This document shows positions 8,319 through 16,187 of a stretch of DNA of 64,000 nt, piece by piece (position 1 is the first letter of the stretch; each line of letters begins with the position of its first letter). The stretch lies in assembly GCF_014652455.1 (NCBI RefSeq), contig NZ_BMYV01000002.1:62001-126000 (forward strand), in the 5' to 3' direction. The position numbers and the translations under genes are program-made. The notes below the pieces were generated by a model. It did no database searches. It worked only from the letters and a program-made list of their open reading frames with translations, and had not been told where the DNA came from. The stretch comes from Litorimonas cladophorae. GTDB taxonomy: Bacteria; Pseudomonadota; Alphaproteobacteria; Caulobacterales; Maricaulaceae.

Positions 8319-9182
8319 ATGACCACGCGCAATCCCAATATGGCGATGTATTTTCATGTCCATCTGGTCTCTGACTCCACGGGTGAGACCTTGGTTGCCA
8401 TGATGAAAGCCTCAACGGCGCAATTTAGGTCAGCCACGGCGTTGGAACATCTGCACGCATTGGTGCGCTCCGAAGATCAAATGGACCAATGTCTGCAAAC
8501 CATCGAGGCTAAGCCAGGTGTGGTGCTTTATACGCTGGTCAATCCTGAACGCCGCGCCCGATTGGAAGCCTTTTGTCGCGCCCGTAATATCCCGACAGTC
8601 TCGATCTTGGATCCAACTCTCTCTGTCTTAGGACGGTATTTGGGGTCTGCCATGACGGATGAGGTCGGGGCGCAGCGGACTTTGGATGATGCTTATTATT
8701 CGCGCATCGATGCGCTGGATTACGCCATGGCCCATGATGACGGGCAGTCTGTTGCGGGGTTGGCTGAGGCCGACATTATATTGCTTGGTATCTCTCGAAC
8801 GTCCAAAACCCCTACTTGTATTTATCTAGCTAACCGTGGGTATCGCGCGGGGAATATCCCCTTGGTCCCGGGGGCGCCTTTGCCGGCCATATTGGATACT
8901 TTTAAAGACCCCTTTATCGTCGGGCTGGTGGCTTCGCCGGACCGCATTGTGCAAATTCGTGAGCAACGCCTAATGGGGCTACGGCAAGATGGGCAGACCG
9001 ATTATATTGATCAAGACCGCGTGCGGGATGAAGTTCGCGATGCCAAACGCATGTTTGTGCGCAAGGGGTATAAGGTCATTGATGTGACGCGTCGGTCGAT
9101 TGAAGAAACAGCCGCACAAATCATTAACCTATATAACAAAGCCCGTCCGATTGAAGAACGTCGCAGAGGCACGAGACTATGA
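8319..9182 (+). CDS. ppsR: Pyruvate, phosphate dikinase regulatory protein (DUF299 kinase/pyrophosphorylase)
   Basis: DUF299 proteins both phosphorylate and dephosphorylate a threonine of pyruvate phosphate dikinase or PEP synthetase, so switching PEP synthesis off or on. The 287-residue product has the family N-terminus HVHLVSDSTGET and the P-loop-like motif GISRTSKTPT at about 157-166, then GYRAGNIPLVPG. The start at 8319 (MTTRNPN) faces the origin; hemE is divergent. Its stop lies 13 bases before maf, and maf-aroE-coaE follow closely, so it probably heads that operon. Whether the target is PPDK or PpsA cannot be told here. Confidence 0.95.
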   Translation: MTTRNPNMAMYFHVHLVSDSTGETLVAMMKASTAQFRSATALEHLHALVRSEDQMDQCLQTIEAKPGVVLYTLVNPERRARLEAFCRARNIPTVSILDPTLSVLGRYLGSAMTDEVGAQRTLDDAYYSRIDALDYAMAHDDGQSVAGLAEADIILLGISRTSKTPTCIYLANRGYRAGNIPLVPGAPLPAILDTFKDPFIVGLVASPDRIVQIREQRLMGLRQDGQTDYIDQDRVRDEVRDAKRMFVRKGYKVIDVTRRSIEETAAQIINLYNKARPIEERRRGTRL

Positions 9183-9195
9183 GTGGAATAAGATC

Positions 9196-9789
9196 ATGAG
9201 CCGCCTTATTTTGGCCAGTGGCTCTGCCATCCGCCGTGAAATTCTCGACGGTGCAGGGCTGGCGTATGAGGTAATCGTGCGTCCAGTTGATGAAGCCGCG
9301 ATCAAAGAGGCCATGTTGGCCGATGGTGCGCGGTTGCGCGATATTGCTGATGCACTCGCCGAAGCCAAAGCCATGCGCGTGTCGCGTCAGGAACCCGGGC
9401 TCGTGATTGGGGCTGATCAAATCATGGTCATGGATGATACTTTATTTGATAAACCCAAAGACATGGCAGAGGCCCGCGCGCGTTTGCTGTCTATGCGCGG
9501 GAAAAAGCATGAGCTGATTGGCGCTGTCGTGATTTGCGAAAATGGCGCACCTGTGTGGCGGCATATCTGCCGCACGAAATTATGGGTGCGCGAGTTTTCC
9601 GAAGAATTTCTGGACTGGTATATTGAAACCGAAGGGGACGCTTTGACCAAATCTGTCGGGGCTTATCGTTTCGAAGGTCCCGGGTCGCAGCTATTTGAAA
9701 AAGTGGAGGGCGGGTTCTTTGCCATTCTGGGGCTCGATCTCTTGCCTGTGTTGGATTATTTGCGAACGCGGGGCATCGCGCGGACATGA
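9196..9789 (+). CDS. maf: Maf family nucleotide pyrophosphatase
   Basis: Maf proteins hydrolyse non-canonical nucleoside triphosphates (dTTP/UTP or modified bases) to monophosphates. The 197-residue frame begins MSRLILASGSAIRREIL, matching the family opening LASxSxRRxxLL, and has GADQIMVMDDTLFDKP with the conserved Asp and FDKP. An in-frame upstream extension to 9100 would run through the DUF299 gene and is unlikely. An out-of-frame ATG overlaps the previous stop but closes at once. It sits between the DUF299 gene and aroE, the usual alphaproteobacterial order beside the origin. Confidence 0.93.
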   Translation: MSRLILASGSAIRREILDGAGLAYEVIVRPVDEAAIKEAMLADGARLRDIADALAEAKAMRVSRQEPGLVIGADQIMVMDDTLFDKPKDMAEARARLLSMRGKKHELIGAVVICENGAPVWRHICRTKLWVREFSEEFLDWYIETEGDALTKSVGAYRFEGPGSQLFEKVEGGFFAILGLDLLPVLDYLRTRGIART

Positions 9790-9799
9790 GGCATGAGAC

Positions 9800-10666
9800 G
9801 TGAAACCTGCTGCCGAACGGCCGATACCGAAACTTGCGGGTGTGTGTGGATGGCCTATCCATCATTCGCTCTCGCCGCTGCTGCATAGTTGGTGGTTGAA
9901 ACACCTTGCCCTGCCCGGTGCTTATGTGCCTTTTGCGGTAGACCCGAAGACAGCCGTGGCGGCTTTTCGAAGCTTGAAGCAAACTTCGATTGTTGGGGTG
10001 AATGTGACTTTGCCTTTGAAAACGGCAGCCTTTGAATCTGCCGACATTGCGACGGAAGATGCGCAGAAATTAGGGGTTGCCAATTGTCTTTATAAATCGC
10101 GTGGACAGCTGGTTGCCCATAATACTGATTTGGAAGGTTTCGCCGCGCCGCTGATTGCAAAGATTGGCGTAGACCGTTTGCAAAGCGGGTCGGTTTTAGT
10201 GATTGGCGCAGGCGGTGCAAGCCGTGCCGTGTTGGGGGCTTTACTCTCTCTCGGCGTGCCAGAGATTTGCCTTGTGAACCGCACAGATGCGAAGGCCGAA
10301 AGCCTTGTCGATCAAGTCAATGTGCCCAGTCTTTATGCTTTGCCCTGGTCGCGGCGGCAGGAAGCGGCGGCGCGGGCCGATTTGATCATTAACGCCAGTG
10401 CTGCAGGCATGAGCGGAAAGCCAGCTTTAGACCTGTCGCTGGAAGATTGCCGCGACAGCGCCTTGATCTACGACCTCATCTACACGCCTCGCGTAACGCC
10501 CTTGATGAAAGCGGCGCAGGCCCGAGGACTGGATACATTGGGCGGATTGGAGATGTTGATTGCGCAGGCGCGGCCAAGTTTCAAACTCTTCTATGGCGTC
10601 GCACCGCCGACAGATATTGATCCCACCGATATGTTATTTGCGGCGCTGAAATCAGGCAAACGATGA
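9800..10666 (+). CDS. aroE: Shikimate 5-dehydrogenase
   Basis: AroE reduces 3-dehydroshikimate to shikimate with NADPH in the aromatic amino-acid pathway. The N-terminal substrate motif HHSLSPLLH is at 21-29, the catalytic Lys is K74 in NVTLPLK and Asp is D110 in HNTDLEGF; the nucleotide-binding loop is GAGGASRAV. The length (288) is typical. The start is GTG at 9800, ten bases after the maf stop; no in-frame ATG fits. The stop overlaps the coaE start by four bases, so translation is likely coupled. Confidence 0.96.
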   Translation: MKPAAERPIPKLAGVCGWPIHHSLSPLLHSWWLKHLALPGAYVPFAVDPKTAVAAFRSLKQTSIVGVNVTLPLKTAAFESADIATEDAQKLGVANCLYKSRGQLVAHNTDLEGFAAPLIAKIGVDRLQSGSVLVIGAGGASRAVLGALLSLGVPEICLVNRTDAKAESLVDQVNVPSLYALPWSRRQEAAARADLIINASAAGMSGKPALDLSLEDCRDSALIYDLIYTPRVTPLMKAAQARGLDTLGGLEMLIAQARPSFKLFYGVAPPTDIDPTDMLFAALKSGKR

Positions 10667-11253
10667 AGATTATCGGCTTAACAGGCTCCATTGGGATGGG
10701 GAAATCGACTACGGCGCAGATGTTTGCCGAACTGGGTTGCCCTGTTTTTGATGCCGATGCCGCCGTTCATGAAATGTATGCCGAGGGTGGGCGCGCTGTC
10801 CCGTTGATCCGTGCGGTTTTCCCCGATGCGATCAAAGACGATGCGGTGGATCGCACGCGTTTGGGCGATCATATGCGGGCCGACCCACTAAATCTGAAAG
10901 TCCTCGAGAGCTTTATTCATCCCTGGGTTGGCGAGATGCGTCAGGCGTTTTTGACCCAATCAGCCAAAGCGGGGGCTAAGGCGGTCGTTTTTGATGTTCC
11001 GCTTCTATTTGAGACAGGTGGCGATAAATCTGTCGATGCGACGGTCGTTGTCAGCGCCGCGCCAGAGGTTCAACGCGAGCGGGTCATGGCACGACCAGGA
11101 ATGACCGAAGCTTTGTTCGAGATGATCTTATCCAAACAAATGCCCGATGCGGAGAAGCGCAAACGCGCCGATTATATTGTACGGTCGGACGCGGGATTAG
11201 AGGCGGCCCGAACACAAGTCGCCGAAATTCTGGACCAGATTCTCCACACCTAA
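10663..11253 (+). CDS. coaE: Dephospho-CoA kinase
   Basis: CoaE phosphorylates the 3'-OH of dephospho-CoA ribose, the last step of coenzyme A synthesis. The 196-residue product opens with the P-loop GLTGSIGMGKST (residues 5-16), then FDADAAVHEMY with the conserved Asp, and VFDVPLLFETG, all family marks. The start ATG overlaps the aroE stop (ATGA), as in other alphaproteobacteria. It is followed after about 60 bases by dnaQ on the same strand. Confidence 0.97.
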   Translation: MKIIGLTGSIGMGKSTTAQMFAELGCPVFDADAAVHEMYAEGGRAVPLIRAVFPDAIKDDAVDRTRLGDHMRADPLNLKVLESFIHPWVGEMRQAFLTQSAKAGAKAVVFDVPLLFETGGDKSVDATVVVSAAPEVQRERVMARPGMTEALFEMILSKQMPDAEKRKRADYIVRSDAGLEAARTQVAEILDQILHT

Positions 11254-11313
11254 AGCCAGAGGAAATGAGGGCAACCCCTGCCCTTTGTGGCGTCACCGGT
11301 TATAGTCCGCAAC

Positions 11314-12033
11314 ATGGACGGCATTCGCGAAATCGTTTTTGATACGGAAACCACGGGCTTTCATGCGCGCGATGATGACCGCATCACCGAAATTGGCTGT
11401 ATTGAGATCGTCGATCTTTTACCGACGGGCCGACAGTTTCACACCTATTGCGATCCATTGCGAGACGTCCCGCCCAAAGTCGTTGAGATCACGGGCCTGA
11501 CCACAGAATTTCTGCGCGGCAAACCTTTGTTCAAAGACATCGCGGATGATTTCTTGGAATTCGTCGGGGACGCCACGATGATCGCGCATAATGCCCAATT
11601 CGATATTGGGTTTATCAATGCGGAGCTGGAGCGCGCGGGCCGCGATCCCCTGCCCCAAAGTCGGTTCAAAGATACGCTGGCGATGGCCCATGCGAAGTTT
11701 CCGGGGTCACCCGCGACGCTCGACGCTTTATGTAAGCGGTTTGATATTTCCCTATCCGCGCGTGACAAACATGGCGCGATTATTGACTCCGAACTGTTGG
11801 CGGCGGTTTATCTAGAGCTTTCAGGCGGTCGCGCCATGAGCCTGGGTTTGGACAAGGTGCCCGAAGAGACGGAAAATGAGAGCGGTTTCCCAACTGCTCG
11901 CCGCCGCCCATCACCGGTTTTAATCTCGCCGACGGCGACGGAGACCGAAGCGCATAAAGCTTTCGTCGGAGCGCTGAAAGGCGATGTGGTTTGGGATAAA
12001 CTCTGGGCCCGCCGCGCGCGCGGACGACCCTAA
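11314..12033 (+). CDS. dnaQ: DNA polymerase III epsilon subunit (3'-5' exonuclease)
   Basis: The proofreading exonuclease of the replicative polymerase. All DEDDh motifs are present: DTETTG at 10-15, HNAQFDIGF at 92-100, and HGAIIDSEL at 153-161. The length is 239 residues from the ATG at 11314 (MDGIREIVFD); a GTG at 11287 in frame would add nine residues but has no better ribosome site. The C-terminal ~60 residues are Pro/Thr-rich before a charged tail, as expected for the part that binds the alpha subunit. Its place next to the origin is conserved in the group. Confidence 0.96.
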   Translation: MDGIREIVFDTETTGFHARDDDRITEIGCIEIVDLLPTGRQFHTYCDPLRDVPPKVVEITGLTTEFLRGKPLFKDIADDFLEFVGDATMIAHNAQFDIGFINAELERAGRDPLPQSRFKDTLAMAHAKFPGSPATLDALCKRFDISLSARDKHGAIIDSELLAAVYLELSGGRAMSLGLDKVPEETENESGFPTARRRPSPVLISPTATETEAHKAFVGALKGDVVWDKLWARRARGRP

Positions 12034-12038
12034 GCTTC

Positions 12039-12506
12039 ATGGCCGTTGAAATTGAGCGGAAATTTTTGGTCACTGGGGACGCTTGGAAGTCCGGCACACC
12101 CACGCGCCTCTCCCAAGGCTACTTAGCCAGTTCCAAAGACAGCACAGTTCGCATTCGGCTAGCGGGCGATTTGGCATGGTTGACGATCAAAGGCCCGACC
12201 GTCGGCATATCGCGCGCAGAGTTTGAATATGAAATCCCGGCTACGGATGCCCAACAGATGTTAGATATGTGTGAGGGGGCGATCATAGAGAAAACCCGCT
12301 GGCAGGTCAGCTATGAGAATTTGATCTGGGAAGTTGACGAATTTTTCGGAGAGAACGGAGGCCTCGTGGTCGCGGAAATAGAGCTTAGATCAGAAGATCA
12401 AACTTTCGCAAAACCCGATTGGGTTGGTGAAGAAGTCACAGATGACCCCCGCTATGCAAACTCTAACCTGTCGGTTAAACCTTTCACGAGGTGGAATTCT
12501 TCTTGA
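12039..12506 (+). CDS. CYTH domain protein (triphosphate tunnel enzyme)
   Basis: CYTH proteins hydrolyse or bind triphosphates in a beta tunnel; bacterial members include inorganic triphosphatases and class IV adenylate cyclases. The frame opens MAVEIERKFLV, the ExExK signature, and keeps the alternating charged strands (TVRIRLAGD, EFEYEIP, EIELRSED) over 155 residues, the size of a stand-alone triphosphatase. It starts five bases after the dnaQ stop, so it is probably in the same transcript. Substrate is not shown by sequence; a tripolyphosphatase role is most common for this short form. Confidence 0.9.
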   Translation: MAVEIERKFLVTGDAWKSGTPTRLSQGYLASSKDSTVRIRLAGDLAWLTIKGPTVGISRAEFEYEIPATDAQQMLDMCEGAIIEKTRWQVSYENLIWEVDEFFGENGGLVVAEIELRSEDQTFAKPDWVGEEVTDDPRYANSNLSVKPFTRWNSS

Positions 12507-13043
12507 ATTAGGGACCCCTCAATTTGTCGGATGGGCTGTGAGGGGCGCCGACAGATCAATGCGTGACAACTCTCTCATATTTGTCCCTGTCATTTGAGCT
12601 TCTAATAGCTCCGTTCCGAGTAACGCAAAGACCCGTCGGTTTAAAAAAAATCGGGCGCGTGTTGCCGTACCAGTCCACACAAGACATTTCGCAGACATAA
12701 TCTGGGTGAACCGAATCTTCCTCACTGCCAGCCATTGATCCGGCATCTGGCAGGCCCGCTTTGTGAGACTAGAGCTGAGCTTGGGGTCCCTCATGCAATG
12801 GCTCAGCTATTTAATTTATTGCGGCGGTGATATGAAAATCTTGACACAGACGGCAAAAACGACGACGGTTTTTTACATGTATCTTTAAAGGGGCGCTTTA
12901 TTGCATACGTTTACGTTGGGTTGGTCTGCCTTTGTTTCAAGGGCGGATAAGCCCACATGCTGGATTATAGATAATAGGCGCACCTTGAAATATGGCGATA
13001 TTTAAATCCGCGCGGGGCGGGTTTTATTTCTAGGAACCTAGCT
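12507..13043. other. Intergenic region upstream of the 716-residue orphan gene
   Basis: These 537 bases separate the dnaQ operon from the unknown large gene. A 91-codon frame on the minus strand (12519-12794) shows no recognisable domain and I do not call it. A pair of 9-base inverted repeats (AGGGACCCC and GGGGTCCCT) marks the ends of that stretch. The part from about 12795 on is AT-richer and contains TTGACA at 12841-12846, but no good -10 box at the right spacing. An AGGA lies about ten bases before the orphan gene's ATG. Confidence 0.5.
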
Positions 13044-15194
13044 ATGACAACACCATCTACCGATCAAAACTTCATTATTTTCTGCGGAATGGAGTCGACG
13101 TCCAATGCAGATAAACGACAATTCGCAGTCCGAAAATATATGAAGAAGCGCCTTGGTGCTGACGTCAAAATCTTACACGAAATCGCCACGCCCGATCATA
13201 ATGCCTCTGGCCTTACAATCGTTGTGGAGGCTTCGACCATAGAGGTGGTGATGACGGCACTCGCGGCTTTTGAGGGCTCATTTGCGTTCCAAGTTTCCCC
13301 TGTGGTGATTAAAACTTCGAGGGTAAAGGCTGGCGAAATGCCGAAATATGCAGTTTTCCTACCACGTATGCCAGAGGTGGCGGCCTCGTTGAAAGCGGTT
13401 GATTCCGATGATGTTGGACTTTGGTTGAAATTGCCAGAAACGGCGTCATTTTCTGACGTTCTTTTGCTTGATACGGTTACATTTGGCGCTGCTCGCGAGT
13501 TTGTCGAGGAATTAGCCCCGGGCGCTAGGGTTGTGTCACAACATTGTTTCTCCTTGGCAGCACTGGTAGCGCAAGTAACCGGTGACAAAAATGTGTCGAT
13601 TGATCAGCCTTTGGATATTGATCATACGCTAAGCGTTGCGGTTGGGTCGTCCCAGTTGATTAGTAGACGCTATGACTCTTTTTATGCCCCAATGGTCGAC
13701 GAGAAATATCCATTCAATTCATCGGTGGTCCTTGGCACCGCGGCAAAAGATGTTTCTACTCATATTGGCAACCAATCCGTATTTGTTTGGCCAAAGTACA
13801 ATTATCCGATTTGGAACTTCCGTCGCTTTGTTTGGTCGAACAGCTATTATGGCTCATATGTTGTAAAACCGTGGGTTCTGCCGCGCGGGATTATTCCCGC
13901 TTCGGACAATGACACAACTTATGTTGTAGAGGCGCGGGAGAACCACGCCTATGTAGATGGTGATCAATACACGTTTTCCGTACAGAACAAGCTGTCGATT
14001 TGGCTGAACGACTTAATGGCGACACCCAAATACGATGCAGTGTGGCCAGAGGATTCCTATTCCGGTGGTTCTAAACTAGCCTATGACTATATCGTGTCTT
14101 TCTTACCGGGGAAAACAGAGCCTAAGACGGGCTCTAATCTGGACTCTGGCCTCATTTCAGCGGTGGAATATAGCCCTGACCTTGGGTTTACAGAGGCAGA
14201 GTTTCTGGTTGTTCGAAGTCATTTGGTGCGCGAAGTCACTTATTTTGCGAAAGCAGATAAGTGGTTTGGGATCGATGGGATTATGGATGCCGTCAATCGC
14301 AGCGTCGCGATTCTATCTGCAAATGATTTAACTGAAGCCGCTGAGCTTATGAGCATCCCAATTGAGACCACCGACATCATATCGATCCTTGAGGATATCT
14401 TCGGCGCGATTATTTCCATAGTTGCCATTATTCCGGGCGCGGGTCCGGTTTTGGCGGCCTCCCTGACGGTGGCCTGGACGGTTGTTAAGGACACTGTGCC
14501 TGGAATGCCGGTGAACGCACCCATCAATGCCACCGTGGCGGAGATGGCCGGGGAGTTAAATAAATACCTGATAAAGATGCAAAAGGCGGCTGAGATTCAG
14601 AAATTGCGGCTTTTCGCGAACTTTGGGCGGTTAGAGGCGTTCTCTGATGGTGTCGTCGAAGGCATCATTTCGGAAGATAAATTCTTTAGTGGTCTAGCGA
14701 ATGCCGACGGATCTGACAAAGGGCGCATTCACGATGTAGGTGTTCAGGTCGGCGACGCAGCAGCAAACGCTTGGTTGGTATATTGTTACAAGCGGCTTTT
14801 CGGGGTTGCGCACACTGTAACGTCGGTGCTGAGCTTTTCAGATAAGCGGCCAGTCAACCCATGGGACCCAGCAAAAGGGCAATATCGCTACACGTGGTCT
14901 ATGCCGTGTGAATACATCGATGTTTGCGATTTAACCGTCCATACGGGTTTCGCGATTGTGGACGGCACCACATCTGCACCACCCATCATTATGCAAAAAT
15001 TGTTCGGCGCCGATTCTCCTCTGACGGTTTTCCCGATTGCATTCTTCGCAGGCTTCAATGGTTGGCAAACCCTAGGTCCGGCGTGGGACACGAATTGGGC
15101 GGCTTTCCCAGGAACAAAGATGAGAAAAATCCCCATTAACCGAATTGGTATGCCCCAGTGGAACGCGCTGGAAATGACTGATCCCCCGAAATGA
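13044..15194 (+). CDS. Large protein of unknown family (716 aa) with central hydrophobic segment
   Basis: I do not recognise this protein. It has no signal peptide. Residues 1-200 look like alternating alpha/beta sequence; 200-400 are rich in aromatics and Gly/Ser (WPKYNYPIWNFRRFVW, SNSYYGSYVVKPW), suggesting beta structure; residues about 445-485 form a Gly/Ile/Val-rich hydrophobic hairpin-like stretch (IFGAIISIVAIIPGAGPV) followed by a charged helix (ELNKYLIKMQKAAEIQKL); the end is again Trp-rich. A soluble protein with one amphipathic or membrane-inserting hairpin fits a pore-forming or membrane-binding protein, but this is inference. It stands alone between the dnaQ run and an opposing lipoprotein gene, with a long upstream gap and no partner gene. 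Confidence 0.85.
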   Translation: MTTPSTDQNFIIFCGMESTSNADKRQFAVRKYMKKRLGADVKILHEIATPDHNASGLTIVVEASTIEVVMTALAAFEGSFAFQVSPVVIKTSRVKAGEMPKYAVFLPRMPEVAASLKAVDSDDVGLWLKLPETASFSDVLLLDTVTFGAAREFVEELAPGARVVSQHCFSLAALVAQVTGDKNVSIDQPLDIDHTLSVAVGSSQLISRRYDSFYAPMVDEKYPFNSSVVLGTAAKDVSTHIGNQSVFVWPKYNYPIWNFRRFVWSNSYYGSYVVKPWVLPRGIIPASDNDTTYVVEARENHAYVDGDQYTFSVQNKLSIWLNDLMATPKYDAVWPEDSYSGGSKLAYDYIVSFLPGKTEPKTGSNLDSGLISAVEYSPDLGFTEAEFLVVRSHLVREVTYFAKADKWFGIDGIMDAVNRSVAILSANDLTEAAELMSIPIETTDIISILEDIFGAIISIVAIIPGAGPVLAASLTVAWTVVKDTVPGMPVNAPINATVAEMAGELNKYLIKMQKAAEIQKLRLFANFGRLEAFSDGVVEGIISEDKFFSGLANADGSDKGRIHDVGVQVGDAAANAWLVYCYKRLFGVAHTVTSVLSFSDKRPVNPWDPAKGQYRYTWSMPCEYIDVCDLTVHTGFAIVDGTTSAPPIIMQKLFGADSPLTVFPIAFFAGFNGWQTLGPAWDTNWAAFPGTKMRKIPINRIGMPQWNALEMTDPPK

Positions 15195-15255
15195 CAATTG
15201 ATCCGATCTCTATGTCATAGGTCTAACTTAGCGATGTTCATGTGCTAAAGCGGTT

Positions 15256-16176
15256 TTATTGGTTTAAACACGCCTCAAACGCAGAGCGTGTCTTGCTGTT
15301 CAATCCCACAATACCCTCATCGCGTTGTGCGTAATCTGTGACGAGGATGTCTGAGGCATTTATAATTGCGGCGCGGGGCGGTTGGCGTTTTGGATCACCC
15401 AAGCGTCCGATTATAAAATTGTCATTTGATTTCAATGTTTTAGCTGTATTTCCATTGGCGACATCATAGCCAAGCCAGACCGCATGGCCGGCCTGTGTGG
15501 CCTCTGGCGGATTGGAGCGTAACATCTCGGGCGCGAGGGCGTTGAGTTCTGCCGCGCTTTCGGGTGTATAAGCGATGAGAAGGACTTGGTCGGCCATACC
15601 CGCATCGCGGATTGCCTTGATGGTGGCTTTGCGGTTAGCGGAAGATTTGAAGTCGATTTCGAGATAAGTTTTACCTTTGGCGGCCGCCAAGTAATCGGCC
15701 AGCAATGGCGGTCGGTCAGCCGTAAATTCGCCTGCGCGAGATTTCAAAAGAATGTTTTCGAGATCTGATTTTCGCGAGACCGCGATAGGGCCTTTGCCCG
15801 TTGAAACTTCGTCCCAAACACCGTCGTGAAAAAGGATCAACGTACCGTCTTTCAGGCCTGCCACATCGATTTCAGCCATCATTGTACCGTGGTCGATTAA
15901 TTTGTTTAGCGCGGTGATTGAGTTTTCGGCCTGATCCGACCAATTTTTATCGGTTCCGCGGTGGGCCGCCATAATCGCTGCATTTTCGGGGAGGCAGCTC
16001 AGAAGTTTGCGAATGGGTGGCAAAGTTTGAGCGGAAGAGGGCGCGCTTGCGGGTTTGATATCGGTGTTGCTCAGGCTGGCATCGCAAGCAGATAATCCGC
16101 TGGAGAGGAGCAGGGCGGTGAAGCCCGCGGCGAGATTGCGAGAAATTGGGGCTTTAAAAAGGGTCGTGTGCATCAT
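15256..16176 (-). CDS. Glycerophosphodiester phosphodiesterase-like lipoprotein
   Basis: GDPD enzymes cleave glycerophosphodiesters to glycerol 3-phosphate and an alcohol. From the ATG at 16176 (MMHTTLF) the 306-residue product has a lipoprotein signal ending LSAC near residue 31, then AAHRGTDKNW (catalytic His), AENS, AEIDV and LFHDG, the metal and acid/base residues of the GDPD barrel in order, and YLEIDFK later. It should act in the periplasm or outer membrane. The mnmE start faces it only 11 bases away, so its promoter must lie inside mnmE or overlap that start. A longer frame to 16263 would run into mnmE and is unlikely. Confidence 0.85.
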   Translation of the reverse strand: MMHTTLFKAPISRNLAAGFTALLLSSGLSACDASLSNTDIKPASAPSSAQTLPPIRKLLSCLPENAAIMAAHRGTDKNWSDQAENSITALNKLIDHGTMMAEIDVAGLKDGTLILFHDGVWDEVSTGKGPIAVSRKSDLENILLKSRAGEFTADRPPLLADYLAAAKGKTYLEIDFKSSANRKATIKAIRDAGMADQVLLIAYTPESAAELNALAPEMLRSNPPEATQAGHAVWLGYDVANGNTAKTLKSNDNFIIGRLGDPKRQPPRAAIINASDILVTDYAQRDEGIVGLNSKTRSAFEACLNQ

Positions 16177-16187
16177 AGGTCGGCCAT

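Noticed and set aside
9179-9195. ATG overlapping the DUF299 stop (ATGA) as a maf start
   Set aside because: It is out of the maf frame and closes after a few codons.
12511-12793. A 9-base inverted repeat (AGGGACCCC / GGGGTCCCT) that could mark a small mobile element
   Set aside because: Nine bases over about 280 is not far from chance, the match does not extend, and no target-site duplication flanks it.
12519-12794. A 91-codon open frame on the minus strand between the CYTH gene and the orphan gene
   Set aside because: No domain, no ribosome site noticed, Arg/Leu-rich composition like a chance frame in intergenic DNA.
12841-12870. TTGACA as the -35 box of the orphan gene
   Set aside because: No TATAAT-like box at 16-18 bases, so no promoter is called.
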